The notes: generated from the letters alone by a model not told the origin. 64,000 nucleotides of DNA from Streptomyces profundus (GCF_020740535.1 NZ_CP082362.1:434001-498000); one strand, 5' to 3'. Counted from the first letter of the stretch, positions 25,780 through 35,667 are shown. Made by a program: numbers and translations.

Positions 25780-27006
25780 CTATCTGCCGGAACTCGCCGG
25801 TTCCGGCTCGGGTTGGACGATCTCCCGTTTACGGAGATCCGACTTGTCCCCCGGTAGGATCCGGGCCAGCCAGTGCGAACGGCCCGCGATCATCGGCGCG
25901 AGAACGGCCAGGATCAGCACATAGCCCGCGATGAAGGGGGAGAGCCGGTCGTCAAGACCAGCGGCGGCGGCCATGGTGGCCAGGATCAGTGCGAACTCGC
26001 CCCGAGCCAGCAGCGTGGTGGAGACGTTGGCCGTCGGCAGCGCGCCGAAGCCGTAGATCCGGGCGGTGAAGAGACCGGCGCCGATGTTCATCGCCAGCGT
26101 GATCACCACGGCGATCACCACGGGCCAGATCACCGTCGGCAGGTCACCCGGCGCGATGGACAGGCCGAAGCCGAAGAAGAAGATCGCGGCGAAGGCGTCC
26201 CTGAGGGGGTGGACCAACTCCCTGATCCGTTCCCCGGAAGCGGTGTTGCCGAGGATCAGGCCCACCATGAAGGCGGCGATGGCGTCGGCCACGCCGAAGT
26301 TCTCGGCGATGCCGGAGACCAGCACGGCCGCTCCGAGGAAGGAGATGGTGAGCAGTTCGTCGTCCTTGGTCGCGAAGAGCCGACCGATGATCTTGGTGCC
26401 CCAGCGGGCGGCGATGGCCAGCACCAGCAGGAAGCCGAACGCCTTGGTGATCTGCCACGCGGTTTCCCCGGCGCCGTCGGAGCCGGAGATGATCGGCTGG
26501 AGCGCGGCCAGATACAGCGCCAGGAAGATGTCCTCGACCACGATGATGCCCAGGATGGGCTTGGTCTCGGGGTTCCCGATGCGTCCAGCGTCGACCAGGA
26601 TCTTGGTCACGATCGCCGAGGACGAGATGCCTAGCACACCGGCCAGCACCAACGCCTCGGAAGTGCCCCAGCCGAGCGCGAAGCCGAAGGCGAGGCCGGC
26701 TCCCACGTTGAGCGCCAGATAGATGGTGCCGGCGAGGGCCATCTTCTTGCCGCCGGTCTTGAGGTCGTCCATGTGGAACTCAAGGCCCAGGTAGAACAGC
26801 AGCAGCACGAGGCCGAGCGCGGAGAGCATCTCCAGGTCGTGCTGGTCTTCGAGCAGTACGAAGCCGGGGGTGTTGGGGCCGAGGAGAATCCCGGCCAGGA
26901 TGAAGAGCGGAATCGTGGGCAGACCTATCCGGCCGCCCAGGCGGGCGAGGAAGGCGGTGGCGACGAAGGCGCCACCCATGGCAAGCAGCGTGTCAGCGTG
27001 TCCCAT
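25780..27006 (-). CDS. CPA2-family cation:proton antiporter
   Basis: A 408-residue polytopic membrane protein of the KefB/CPA2 type with about 12 transmembrane helices. Conserved pieces are LPTIPLFILAGILLGPNTPG, LGVLGISSSAIVTKIL, VEDIFLALYLA and LLARGEFALILATMA. It exchanges Na+ or K+ for protons. It lacks the C-terminal TrkA-N domain of E. coli KefB. The separate TrkA-C (KhtT-like) regulatory subunit often paired with such short forms is not next to it. It is divergent from the exonuclease gene across an AT-rich spacer. Confidence 0.92.
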   Translation of the reverse strand: MGHADTLLAMGGAFVATAFLARLGGRIGLPTIPLFILAGILLGPNTPGFVLLEDQHDLEMLSALGLVLLLFYLGLEFHMDDLKTGGKKMALAGTIYLALNVGAGLAFGFALGWGTSEALVLAGVLGISSSAIVTKILVDAGRIGNPETKPILGIIVVEDIFLALYLAALQPIISGSDGAGETAWQITKAFGFLLVLAIAARWGTKIIGRLFATKDDELLTISFLGAAVLVSGIAENFGVADAIAAFMVGLILGNTASGERIRELVHPLRDAFAAIFFFGFGLSIAPGDLPTVIWPVVIAVVITLAMNIGAGLFTARIYGFGALPTANVSTTLLARGEFALILATMAAAAGLDDRLSPFIAGYVLILAVLAPMIAGRSHWLARILPGDKSDLRKREIVQPEPEPASSGR

Positions 27007-27129
27007 TCGCCCTCACTCCCCGTTGCCGGGGGTCGTCGGGGAAATGATCAAGAGAGCGGCGGGACCAGAGCGGGTGCCGGGTCGGTTGGGCGTCGGCAAG
27101 TAAATGTCTCCTCCTCGGCGTCCGGACGG

Positions 27130-27190
27130 CTCGGCAATGTGAGCGTCAAGAAAGCGTTAATATTTAGCTTACCAAACGATTTTTAGTCGG
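27130..27190. promoter_or_regulatory. AT-rich divergent promoter region
   Basis: The stretch around AAAGCGTTAATATTTAGC and TTACCAAACGATTTTTAG is far more AT-rich than the rest of the window. It lies between the divergent antiporter and exonuclease starts. It probably holds their promoters, but I could not place a pair of -35/-10 boxes with confidence. Confidence 0.4.
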
Positions 27191-27224
27191 CCAGAGGGCG
27201 TCGGGATTTTGTGGCGATTGCGGC

Positions 27225-28163
27225 ATGATCGCTGCTGTGACCACACGTCTGATGCTGCTCGACACCGCCTCGCTGTACTTCCGCGCCTACCACGGGGTGC
27301 CCGACTCGGTGCGCGCCCCCGACGGCACTCCCGTCAACGCCGTGCGCGGCCTGCTGGACTTCATCGCCCGGCTGGTCGCCGACCACCACCCCGACGCCCT
27401 CGTGGCCTGCATGGACGAGGACTGGCGCCCCGCCTGGCGGGTGGAGTTGATCCCCACCTACAAGGCCCACCGGGTGGCCGAGGAGGCCGAGGACGCCCCC
27501 GACACCGAGGAGGTGCCCGACACCCTCACCCCCCAGGTCCCGGTGATCGAGGCGGTGTTGGACGCGGTGGGCATCCGCCGCCTCGGAGCGGCGAACCACG
27601 AGGCCGACGACGTGATCGGCACGCTCAGCCACCGGGCGACCGGGCCGGTGGACATCGTCACCGGCGACCGCGACCTCTTCCAGCTCGTCGACGACACCAG
27701 GGGGGTCAGGGTGCTCTACCCCGTGAAGGGCATGGGCAACCTGGCGGCCTTCGACGAGGCCGCGCTGCGTGAGCGGTACGGCGTGGACGGCCCCGGCTAC
27801 GCCGATCTCGCGCTGCTCAGGGGCGACCCGAGCGACGGCCTCCCCGGCGTGGCCGGAATTGGCGAGAAAACGGCGGCCACCCTGTTGACGCGGTTCGGTG
27901 ATCTGGCCGGGGTGCTGGCCGCCGTCGACGATCCCGGGGCCGCCCTCACCCCCACCCAGCGCCGGCGGTTGACCGAGGCACACGCCTACCTGGCCGTCGC
28001 CCCCCGGGTGGTCCGGGTGGTCACCGACCTGCCGCTGCCGGACGCGGACGCGACGCTGCCCGCCACGCCCCGCGACCCGGAGGCGCTCGCCGCGCTCAAC
28101 GAACGCTGGGGCCTGGGCGGTTCACTGACCCGACTGCTGGCCGCGCTGGCCGCCAGGCGATGA
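27225..28163 (+). CDS. 5'-3' exonuclease (PolA-like FEN domain)
   Basis: A 312-residue stand-alone flap/5'-3' exonuclease. It has the PIN-like core with MLLDTASLYFRAYHG, an acidic cluster at CMDEDWRP, NHEADDVIGTL and VTGDRDLFQLVDD, and the helix-hairpin-helix LPGVAGIGEKTAATLL. It removes RNA primers or flaps and works alongside DNA polymerase I. The ATG at 27225 is used here; a GTG at 27237 is possible. It faces the helY gene convergently, as in the mycobacterial exonuclease-helY pair. Confidence 0.94.
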   Translation: MIAAVTTRLMLLDTASLYFRAYHGVPDSVRAPDGTPVNAVRGLLDFIARLVADHHPDALVACMDEDWRPAWRVELIPTYKAHRVAEEAEDAPDTEEVPDTLTPQVPVIEAVLDAVGIRRLGAANHEADDVIGTLSHRATGPVDIVTGDRDLFQLVDDTRGVRVLYPVKGMGNLAAFDEAALRERYGVDGPGYADLALLRGDPSDGLPGVAGIGEKTAATLLTRFGDLAGVLAAVDDPGAALTPTQRRRLTEAHAYLAVAPRVVRVVTDLPLPDADATLPATPRDPEALAALNERWGLGGSLTRLLAALAARR

Positions 28164-28188
28164 CGCGCGCCGCGCCGCGCGGGCGGGC

Positions 28189-30999
28189 TCAGCCCACCGA
28201 GCTGTAGGCGACCACTCCGCGCAACAGCTGGTCCACGGCCTTGCGCGCGGTCCTGCCCACCGAACTGCCCGCCGGCGCGGCCGAGGAGAGCTGCCCCAGC
28301 ACGTCGATGACCTGCTTGCACCAGCGGACGAAGTCGCCCGCCGGCATCTCGGCGTCCCGCAACACCGCGTCCAGGCCCATCCCCTGGGCCCACCGGTACA
28401 CCGGCCAGGCGAAGCCGAGATCCGGCTCGCGCTGCCCGACGCCGGTGACCTGGTTGATGCGGTGCTGCTCCTCCAACGCGTCCAGCCGGCCCCAGATCCG
28501 CACCATCTCGCCCAGCGCCTGCCGGGTCGCCCCGGCCGGCACATCGGGCGCCGGGGCGTCGTCGGACGAGCGCGCCTCGTAGACCAACGCGGAAACACAC
28601 GCCGCCAGTTCGGCCGGATCCAGCCCCTCCCACACGCCTTCCCGCAGGCACTCGCTGGCCAGCAGGTCGAGTTCGCCGTAGAGCCGGGCCAGCCGACGCC
28701 CGTCCTCCGTCACCTCGTCGCCGTGCAGGTAGTCCAGCTCGGTCAGCAGCGCCGACACCTGGTCGAAGGTCCTGGCGATGGTGTTGGTGCGGCCGGCGAT
28801 GCGACGCTCCAGCTGCTTGGTGTCCCGCTTCAGCCGGTGGTACCGCTCGGCCCACCTGGCGTGGTCCTCGCGCTCGTCGCAGCCGTGACAGGGGTGCGCC
28901 CTGATGGCGCCCCGCAGCCGGGCGATCTCCTGGTCGTCCGCTGCCTCGGCCCGCCCCTTGCGGTGCCGGTGCGGCTCCAGATGTCCGGCCTTGGTGCGCA
29001 GCGCCGAGGCCAGATCCCGGCGGGACTGCGGACTGCGCTGGTTGAACGACCTCGGGATCCGCATCCGCCCCAACGGCTCGACGGGCACCGGGAAGTCGAT
29101 CGCGCCAAGCCGCTTCACCTGCCGCTGCACCGTGAGCACCAGCGGGCGCGGCCCGTCGTGGTGGTCCCAGCCGCGCGGTCCCCCGCTGCGCCCCTCCGAC
29201 ATGCCGGGGTCGAGCACCAGCGCGAGCCCGGCGAACTTGCCGGTGGGCACGTGGATGATGTCCCCGGGGCGCAGCCGCTCCAGCGCGTCGGACGCCGCCG
29301 CCCGCCGCTGGGCCACCCCCTGCCTGGCCAGCTCGGTCTCCCGGTCCTTGAGCTTGACCCGCAGCCCCGCGTACTCCTGGAAGTCCCCCAGATGGCAGGT
29401 CATCGCCTCGCGATACCCCTGCAACCCGGTCTCGTTGCGCTGCACCTGCCGGGAGATCCCCACCACCGAGCGGTCCGCCTGGAACTGCGCGAACGAGGTC
29501 TCCAGCAGCTCACGCGAACGCCGGCGCCCGAACTGGGCGACCAGGTTGACCGCCATGTTGTAGGACGGCTTGAACGAGGAACGCAGCGGATAGGTGCGCG
29601 CGCCGGCGAGCCCGCCGAGCGCCCCCGGGTCCATGCCGCGCTGCCACAGCACCACGGCATGGCCCTCGATATCGATGCCGCGCCGGCCGGCCCGGCCGGT
29701 GAGCTGGGTGTACTCCCCGGGCGTGATGTCGGCGTGCTGCTCCCCGTTCCACTTGACCAGCTTCTCCAACACCACCGAACGCGCCGGCATGTTGATACCC
29801 AGGGCGAGCGTCTCGGTGGCGAAGACCGCCTTCACCAGGCCCTTGACGAACAGCTCCTCGACGATCTCCTTGAACGTCGGCAGCATCCCCGCGTGGTGGG
29901 CCGCCAGCCCCCGCTCCAGGCCCTCAAGCCACTCGAAGTAGCCCAGGACGTGCAGGTCCTCGTCGGGGATGGCGGCGGTGCGCCGCTCCACGATCTCCCG
30001 CACCCTGGCCCGCGCCGCCGCGTCGTTCAGCCGCATCCCGGCGTTCAGGCACTGCTGCACCGCGGCCTGGCAGCCGGCCCGGCTGAAGATGAAGGTGATC
30101 GCGGGCAGCAGCCCCTCGGCGTCCAACCGATCGATGACCTCGGCCCTGCTGGGCGTGTAGATCCGGTTGCGCTGCCGCTTCTCGCGTTCCCGGTCGGCGG
30201 CCCGCCGGCTGTCCCGCCCGTTGCGGTTGCGATCCCGAGCGCCCCAGGAGCGGGTGTTCTCCAGCCGCGCCATCCGCAGCAGATCGGGGTTGACCTCGCG
30301 CTTCCGGTCGGACTCGGCGAACAGGTCGTACATCCGCCGCCCCGCGAGCACATGCTGCCAGAGCGGCACCGGGCGGTGCTCGGAGACGACCACCGCGGTG
30401 TCGCCGCGCACGGTGTCCAGCCAGTCGCCGAACTCCTCCGCGTTGGAGACGGTCGCGGAGAGCGACACCAGCGCGACGGACTCGGGCAGGTGGATGATCA
30501 CCTCCTCCCACACCGCGCCCCGGAAGCGGTCGGAGAGGTAGTGCACCTCGTCCATCACCACATAGCCGAGGCCGTCGAGCGACGAGGAGTTGGCGTAGAG
30601 CATGTTCCGCAACACCTCGGTGGTCATCACCACCACGGGCGCCTCGGAGTTGACGCTGTTGTCGCCGGTCAGCAGCCCCACCCGGTCCCCGCCGTAGCGC
30701 TGGACCAGGTCGGTGTACTTCTGGTTGGAGAGCGCCTTGATGGGCGTGGTGTAGAAACACTTGCGCCCCTGCTCCAGGGCCAGGTGCACGGCGAACTCGC
30801 CCACGATCGTCTTGCCCGAGCCGGTCGGCGCCGCGACCAGCACGCCCCGGCCGGCCTCCAGGGCCTGACACGACTCGATCTGGAAGTCGTCCAGCGCGAA
30901 GTCGTAGAGTTCACGGAAGGGCGCGAGGGCGGTCCGCTCGTCCGCGGCTCGCCGCCGGGATTCGGCGTACCGCTCGGCGGGAGACATGTGCTCGGTCAT
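28189..30999 (-). CDS. helY: Ski2-like DEVH-box helicase HelY
   Basis: A 936-residue SF2 helicase. It has Walker A APTGSGKT (about residues 57-64), DEVH in VVMDEVHYLSDR, motif III SLSATVSN, motif VI-type QLTGRAGRRGID, and a C-terminal DSHCT-type domain (about 760-935). Relatives unwind or process structured RNA. It is in a conserved block with tatA, tatC and pafBC. Length and motifs are complete. It ends 25 bp from the convergent exonuclease stop. Confidence 0.94.
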   Translation of the reverse strand: MTEHMSPAERYAESRRRAADERTALAPFRELYDFALDDFQIESCQALEAGRGVLVAAPTGSGKTIVGEFAVHLALEQGRKCFYTTPIKALSNQKYTDLVQRYGGDRVGLLTGDNSVNSEAPVVVMTTEVLRNMLYANSSSLDGLGYVVMDEVHYLSDRFRGAVWEEVIIHLPESVALVSLSATVSNAEEFGDWLDTVRGDTAVVVSEHRPVPLWQHVLAGRRMYDLFAESDRKREVNPDLLRMARLENTRSWGARDRNRNGRDSRRAADREREKRQRNRIYTPSRAEVIDRLDAEGLLPAITFIFSRAGCQAAVQQCLNAGMRLNDAAARARVREIVERRTAAIPDEDLHVLGYFEWLEGLERGLAAHHAGMLPTFKEIVEELFVKGLVKAVFATETLALGINMPARSVVLEKLVKWNGEQHADITPGEYTQLTGRAGRRGIDIEGHAVVLWQRGMDPGALGGLAGARTYPLRSSFKPSYNMAVNLVAQFGRRRSRELLETSFAQFQADRSVVGISRQVQRNETGLQGYREAMTCHLGDFQEYAGLRVKLKDRETELARQGVAQRRAAASDALERLRPGDIIHVPTGKFAGLALVLDPGMSEGRSGGPRGWDHHDGPRPLVLTVQRQVKRLGAIDFPVPVEPLGRMRIPRSFNQRSPQSRRDLASALRTKAGHLEPHRHRKGRAEAADDQEIARLRGAIRAHPCHGCDEREDHARWAERYHRLKRDTKQLERRIAGRTNTIARTFDQVSALLTELDYLHGDEVTEDGRRLARLYGELDLLASECLREGVWEGLDPAELAACVSALVYEARSSDDAPAPDVPAGATRQALGEMVRIWGRLDALEEQHRINQVTGVGQREPDLGFAWPVYRWAQGMGLDAVLRDAEMPAGDFVRWCKQVIDVLGQLSSAAPAGSSVGRTARKAVDQLLRGVVAYSSVG

Positions 31000-31074
31000 C
31001 GTGCTCCGAGCCTACCGGCCCGGCGCCGAGGCGCCTCGGGGCTTTTCCCGGGGCGGTCGGTCGGGCCGGCGGGA

Positions 31075-31980
31075 TCAGGGAGCCGGGACGGCGTCCGTCA
31101 GCACCCGCACGGCCCCCGGCCGGCACTCGGCCACCAGGGGCAGCGGCCCCACCCGCTCACCGTCCGCGTAGCCGACGACGCCGGGCGCTGCCAGCGCGAC
31201 CCGGCGGGCACGGTACCGGCTGACGACCGGATGGCTGAGATGAGTGCCCCGGTAGACCCGGGGGAAGACCCGCAGCAGGGTGCCGCGCCGGCAGGGGCCG
31301 ACCACGGTGACGTCCAGCAGGCCGTCGTCCATCCTGGCCTCCGCGCAGATCCGCATCCCCCCGCCGTAGCTGGGCCCGTTGCCCACCGCGACCAGCGTCG
31401 CCTCAAGATCGCGCCACGGCCCTTCGTCCAGGCTGATCCGGTAGGGCGAGGGCCGCAGCGTGGCCAGCTCGGCCACCACCGCCAGGTCGTACCGCGGCCC
31501 GCCGCGCGGCCAGCGCATCCGGTTGGCGCGGTCGTTGACCCGCGCGTCGAAGCCGGTCGCCAGCACGCTGCCGAACCAGGTGTCACCCACCCGCCCCAGA
31601 TCGACGGCGCGCGGCGAGCCGCGCTTGAGCGCCTCGGCGACGACCCCGGCCGCCGCCACCGGATCGCGCACCGGCAGCCCGAGCGCCCTGGCCACGTCGT
31701 TGCCGGTGCCGATCCCGATCAGGCCAAGCGGGGTGGCCGTGCCGGCGACGGCCCGCAGGGCGAGCGCGGCCATCCCGTCCCCGCCGACCGCGACCAGGGC
31801 GCCCGTGCCGGCGGCCACCGCCTCGCTGGCCCGGCGCACCGCGTCCTCGGCGTCGAGGCCGACGAGCACCCGCACGGCGATCCCGGCGTCCCGCAGCGTC
31901 CGCGCGACGGGCACGGCGGCACGCCGCCCGCGCCCCTGCCCGGCCACCGGGTTGACCAGCAGGGTGACCTCACCGCTCAC
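31075..31980 (-). CDS. diacylglycerol/lipid kinase family protein
   Basis: A 301-residue cytosolic lipid kinase of the DAGK catalytic fold. It has N-terminal LLVNPVAGQGRG, the nucleotide-binding GGDGM motif in LVAVGGDGMAALALRAV, and IGIGTGNDVARALGLP. It phosphorylates a lipid such as diacylglycerol, or a sphingoid-like substrate; the exact lipid cannot be inferred. It lies 17 bp after tatC and upstream of helY on the same strand, in an apparent operon. The start is GTG. Confidence 0.92.
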   Translation of the reverse strand: MSGEVTLLVNPVAGQGRGRRAAVPVARTLRDAGIAVRVLVGLDAEDAVRRASEAVAAGTGALVAVGGDGMAALALRAVAGTATPLGLIGIGTGNDVARALGLPVRDPVAAAGVVAEALKRGSPRAVDLGRVGDTWFGSVLATGFDARVNDRANRMRWPRGGPRYDLAVVAELATLRPSPYRISLDEGPWRDLEATLVAVGNGPSYGGGMRICAEARMDDGLLDVTVVGPCRRGTLLRVFPRVYRGTHLSHPVVSRYRARRVALAAPGVVGYADGERVGPLPLVAECRPGAVRVLTDAVPAP

Positions 31981-31997
31981 CCGTCCCCCTCAGCGGC

Positions 31998-32918
31998 TCA
32001 TGTCACGTCGTCGTCGTACCCGTTGACCGGGCCGCCGTCGTCGCTGCGGATCCGCTCCGCCGGGCCGACCGGCTCCGGCGTCAGATCGAGGCGGGACGCC
32101 TCCTCGTCGCTCAGCCCGGCGTCCGCGTCCCGCCGCCGCCGGCGGCGGTCGTTGAGGAGGGCGATGCCGCAGGCCAGGAAGTAGAGGCCGGTGACGGGGA
32201 CCTGGAGGGCGATCATCGTCATCACGTCGGTGGGAGTGATGATGGCGGCGAAGATCGCGATGCCCATCACCATCCATCGCCACCAGCTGAGCATCCGCTT
32301 GCCGGAGACCACGCCGCCCAGGTTCAACAGAACGAGCAGCAGGGGCAGTTCGAAGGAGAGGCCGAAGGCGAGCGCCAACCGGACGCTGATGTCGAGGACT
32401 TCCTCGACGGTGACGAAGTTCTGCGCGTCGTCGGCGCTGAAGCTCAGCAGCACCGGAATGGCCCGGGGCAGCAGCCAGTAGGCGAAGTAGGTGCCGACCA
32501 GGAACAGCGGCACCCCGACGGCGACGACGGCACGGCTGTACTTCTTCTCGTGCCGGTGCAGGCCGGGGGCGATAAAGGCCCAGAACTGGTAGAGCCAGAC
32601 CGGCGAGGCCCCGATGAGGCCCACCAGCAGGGAGACCCGGAGATAGGTGGCGAACGGCGCGGTCAGGCCGTTCTGTGCCAGGACGGCGCACCGCTTGTCC
32701 TCGGCGGCGGGATCGCCGTAGTCGCACATGGGCACCGGCTCCACGAGGAAGTCCATGATGTCCTTGGCGAAGAAGGCCGCGCCGATCGCGACGATGACCA
32801 CCGCGAGAACCGCGATCCCGAGCCGGTTGCGCAACTCCCGGAGATGCTCCGTGAGCGGCATCCGCCCCTCGGGGTCCTTCTCCCGCTGCCGCGTGGTCTT
32901 CGGCACCCACGTCCTCAT
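31998..32918 (-). CDS. tatC: Sec-independent protein translocase TatC
   Basis: A 306-residue polytopic receptor of the twin-arginine translocase, with MPLTEHLRELRNRLGIAV, the signal-peptide-binding first loop and six transmembrane helices. The C-terminal tail after about residue 255 is hydrophilic and variable. It recognises RR signal peptides, such as the one on the GHL10 hydrolase in this window. It lies downstream of tatA on the same strand. Confidence 0.97.
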   Translation of the reverse strand: MRTWVPKTTRQREKDPEGRMPLTEHLRELRNRLGIAVLAVVIVAIGAAFFAKDIMDFLVEPVPMCDYGDPAAEDKRCAVLAQNGLTAPFATYLRVSLLVGLIGASPVWLYQFWAFIAPGLHRHEKKYSRAVVAVGVPLFLVGTYFAYWLLPRAIPVLLSFSADDAQNFVTVEEVLDISVRLALAFGLSFELPLLLVLLNLGGVVSGKRMLSWWRWMVMGIAIFAAIITPTDVMTMIALQVPVTGLYFLACGIALLNDRRRRRRDADAGLSDEEASRLDLTPEPVGPAERIRSDDGGPVNGYDDDVT

Positions 32919-33002
32919 CTCATCGGGCGGCCGGCATCCGCCCGACCGCCGGCTCTCACTGCCCCTTGACCGGTGAGACCACCGGTGACAACCCGGTGGA
33001 CG

Positions 33003-33281
33003 TCAGCCCTGGGACGTGCCCCTGGGCTCGTCGACCGGCTGCCCCGCGCGGGTCTCGCCGGGGGCGGGCTGGATGCTCCGGGGGGCGACCGTCGGCTCGG
33101 GATCGGCGGGCGCGGACGCCTCGGCGTCCTTGCCGTCCGCCTTCATGGCGGCCGTCTCGCTCTTCATGATCCGCATCGACTTGCCCAACGCCCTGGCGGT
33201 GTCTGGTAGGCGCTTGGAGCCAAAGATCAGCACGACGACAAGGGCGACGAGCAGAAGCTGCATAGGGGAGATACCGCCCAT
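33003..33281 (-). CDS. tatA: Sec-independent protein translocase TatA
   Basis: A 92-residue pore-forming subunit. It has the N-terminal transmembrane helix ([21 protein letters not shown]), the FGSKRLP hinge, an amphipathic helix ([15 protein letters not shown]), and an acidic, proline-rich tail. I chose the ATG at 33281 at MGGISPMQ, which fits the family start. A separate tatB gene is not seen nearby; in Streptomyces it normally lies elsewhere. Confidence 0.96.
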   Translation of the reverse strand: MGGISPMQLLLVALVVVLIFGSKRLPDTARALGKSMRIMKSETAAMKADGKDAEASAPADPEPTVAPRSIQPAPGETRAGQPVDEPRGTSQG

Positions 33282-33421
33282 GACGTGTCTTCTCTCTCTT
33301 CGAGTCTCTCCATGAGAATGGAGCTGACGCTGCGCGGACGCGGACATTCCTGTCCACCATGCCGCACGATCAGCAATCTTAACGCCCAGGGGTAAACCGA
33401 AAGCAATGCTTGGGCATCGCC

Positions 33422-33685
33422 CTATTCTTTCCGGATCCTCCCGCCGTTCTCCCCGGCTCTGTACTCGGCGGCGCTCCCACCGACCTCCCGCCGCAGCGCC
33501 CCCGAGCGCGCGGCGAGCGGCGCCGCCGAACGTTCCAACTGCTCCGCGGCGCGGCTGATCCGCTCCGCGCTGTCCCCCACGGCGCGGGAGAGGCGACGCA
33601 CCTCGAACCCCACCCGGACCGCCAGCACCCCCAGCACCGCGGTGCCGGCGAACGCGAGCGCCACCTGCAACATCGGCCAGAACAC
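33422..33685 (-). CDS. small single-span coiled-coil protein after pafC
   Basis: An 87-residue protein starting at a GTG just 2 bp after the pafC stop, so it should be translationally coupled. It has one transmembrane helix ([22 protein letters not shown]), then an amphipathic helix rich in Arg, Glu and Ala ([24 protein letters not shown]). The layout is TatA/B-like in outline, but it lacks the FGSKRLP hinge, so I do not call it TatB. Function is unknown. Confidence 0.7.
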   Translation of the reverse strand: MFWPMLQVALAFAGTAVLGVLAVRVGFEVRRLSRAVGDSAERISRAAEQLERSAAPLAARSGALRREVGGSAAEYRAGENGGRIRKE

Positions 33686-33687
33686 GG

Positions 33688-34656
33688 CTACCCCAGCTCC
33701 TCGTAGTGACGCAGCGCGGCCATGGCCGCCTCCCGCGCGCTGATCGCCAGCTCGGGCGGGGAGATGATCCGCCCGTCGCCGCCGAGGCGCAGCGCGAGGC
33801 GGCGCAGCGTGGCCGGATCGGGGGTGCGCAGCGTGACGCGCAGCCCGCCGTCCGGCAGCTCGTCGGCGGTGTCGTGCGCGTAGTACTCGGCGACCCAGCG
33901 CCCCCCGGGGCCCACCTCGATCACCACCTCGGGATCGGTAGGGGCCGGCTGCACCAGGCCCTCGCTCAGATCGCGCGGCTCGACCGGCGGCGGGTCGGCG
34001 GGGACGTCCAGCAGCTCGATCCTGGCCACCCGGTCGAGACGGAAGGTGCGCCTGGCCTCCGTGCGGTGGCACCACGCCTCCACATAGGTGTGGCCGACGG
34101 CGAAGAGCCGGATCGGATCGATCTCCCGGTCGGTCAGCTCGTCCCGCCCCGGCGAGTAGTAGCGGATGCGCAGCCGTCGGCGCTCGGCGATGGCGCGGTC
34201 GACCTCGGCGAAGACCCCACCCTCGGACTCGAACGTGACGGAGACCCGCGAGCTGGCCCTGGCGCTCTCCCCCGCCGCCGCCTCCAGCTTGGCCGTGAGC
34301 CGCAGCAGCGCGTCACGGTCGCCGTCCCGCAACCCCGGCATGGTGGCCACGGCGCGGGCGGCGACCAGCAGCGCCGTCGCCTCGTCGGCGGCCAGCCGCA
34401 GGGGCTGCCCCGTGGTGGTGCCGGTGGCCTCGGCGTTGTGCCACCAGATGTGCTCGCCGTCGGTGTCGATGTCCAGGAGGTCACCGCCCCGGAAGCTGGT
34501 GCCGCACATCGGCAGCACGCTGAGGTCGGAGATCAGCTCGTCCTGGGTGACGCCGAAGGCCCGCGCGACCTCGTCCACCCGGGCGCCGGGCCGCTCCCGT
34601 AGATAGGTCACCAGCGACAGCAGCCGCCTGGTGCGGTCAATGGCGGTTGTCGCCAT
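33688..34656 (-). CDS. pafC: WYL-domain transcriptional regulator PafC
   Basis: A 322-residue regulator. It has an N-terminal helix-turn-helix ([22 protein letters not shown]) and a WYL domain (about 150-230, [48 protein letters not shown]), then a C-terminal WCX region. With PafB it forms the activator of the LexA-independent DNA-damage response in actinobacteria. It is 57 bp downstream of pafB, with GGAGGG before its ATG. Confidence 0.94.
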   Translation of the reverse strand: MATTAIDRTRRLLSLVTYLRERPGARVDEVARAFGVTQDELISDLSVLPMCGTSFRGGDLLDIDTDGEHIWWHNAEATGTTTGQPLRLAADEATALLVAARAVATMPGLRDGDRDALLRLTAKLEAAAGESARASSRVSVTFESEGGVFAEVDRAIAERRRLRIRYYSPGRDELTDREIDPIRLFAVGHTYVEAWCHRTEARRTFRLDRVARIELLDVPADPPPVEPRDLSEGLVQPAPTDPEVVIEVGPGGRWVAEYYAHDTADELPDGGLRVTLRTPDPATLRRLALRLGGDGRIISPPELAISAREAAMAALRHYEELG

Positions 34657-34713
34657 GTCGATCCCTCCCCCTCGCAGCCCGTTCCCTGCCCATGTCCCGG
34701 CCGTTCCGGCCGC

Positions 34714-35667
34714 TCAGCCCTTGGCGACCGCGCGCAGCCTCTCCAGCACGTCGGCCCGCAGCTCGGCCGGCTCCAGCACCAGCACGTCGGGGCCGAACTC
34801 GGCGAGCCAGGCGTCGAGCCCGTGCCCGTAGGGGATCTCAAGATCGTCCCAGTCCGTGTCCCGCCCGGTGACCCGGGTGGCCCGGGCGCGCAGCGGGTAG
34901 CCGGCGCCGGCGCGCAGCCGGATCCTGGCCTGCGCGGTGGCGTGCTCCCCCGCGAACCTGGCGACCTGCTCGCGCACCGCGATCTGGTCGGGCACCTCGG
35001 CGGTGAACTCCCCCACCCGGGAGCGGACGTTGCCCACCATCCTGGACAGCCGGAAGACCCGCTCGGCGCCACGGCCCCGATCCCAGCCGGCCAGATACCA
35101 GTTGCCGTGCCAGCACTCCAGCGCCCATGGCTCGACCTGTCGGGTGCCGGCGCTGGCCGCGTTGGACTTGCGGTAGGCGAAGGTGACCACGCGCCGGTCG
35201 CGGCAGGCGATCATCAGCGGCTCGAACGCGGCCTCCCCGGCCGGCACCCGGGGCTCCAGGGCGCTGTAGCGGTCCTGATCGGCCTCGGTCAACGGGATGC
35301 CGGCCGCGCGCAGCTTCTGGAGGGCGCCGCTGGCCGCGCCGGCGAGCCTGGCCTGCTGCCAGACCTTGGCCACCAGCCCGAGGGCGGCGGCCTCCTCGGC
35401 GTCCAGGGTGAGCGGGGGCAGTTGGTTGCGGTCCCGGCGGGCGAGATAGCCGACCTCGCCGTCGATGCTCTCCACGGTCTCGATCACCATGCCGAGCTCC
35501 CGCAGGTCGTCCTTGTCGCGTTCGAAGGTGCGGTTGAACGCGTCCTCCGAGGTGACCTCGATATACGCCTCGATGGACGTGCGCAGCTCGCGCTTGCTCA
35601 GCGGGCGGCCGGTGTTCAGCAGGCACAGGGCCAGGTTCATCAGCCGCTCGGCCTTGGCGATCGCCAT
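34714..35667 (-). CDS. pafB: WYL-domain transcriptional regulator PafB
   Basis: A 317-residue partner of PafC with the same architecture: N-terminal helix-turn-helix (AIAKAERLMNLALCLLNTGRPLSKRELRTSIEAYIE), central WYL domain (FAYRKSNAASAGTRQVEPWALECWHGNWYLAGWDRG), then a C-terminal domain. I chose the ATG at 35667 at MAIAKAERL; the open frame extends much further into the terminator region. It is separated from the FKBP gene upstream by a strong hairpin, so pafBC has its own promoter. Confidence 0.94.
   Translation of the reverse strand: MAIAKAERLMNLALCLLNTGRPLSKRELRTSIEAYIEVTSEDAFNRTFERDKDDLRELGMVIETVESIDGEVGYLARRDRNQLPPLTLDAEEAAALGLVAKVWQQARLAGAASGALQKLRAAGIPLTEADQDRYSALEPRVPAGEAAFEPLMIACRDRRVVTFAYRKSNAASAGTRQVEPWALECWHGNWYLAGWDRGRGAERVFRLSRMVGNVRSRVGEFTAEVPDQIAVREQVARFAGEHATAQARIRLRAGAGYPLRARATRVTGRDTDWDDLEIPYGHGLDAWLAEFGPDVLVLEPAELRADVLERLRAVAKG

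Noticed and set aside
28462..32184. A 1240-codon open frame antisense to helY, the lipid kinase and part of tatC
   Set aside because: Its composition is the His/Arg/Gly/Pro-rich type produced by reading GC-rich genes backward; no motif or start signal supports it.
33422..33685. TatB for the small protein after pafC
   Set aside because: It has a similar helix plan but lacks the conserved hinge seen in TatA and TatB, so the name is not supported.
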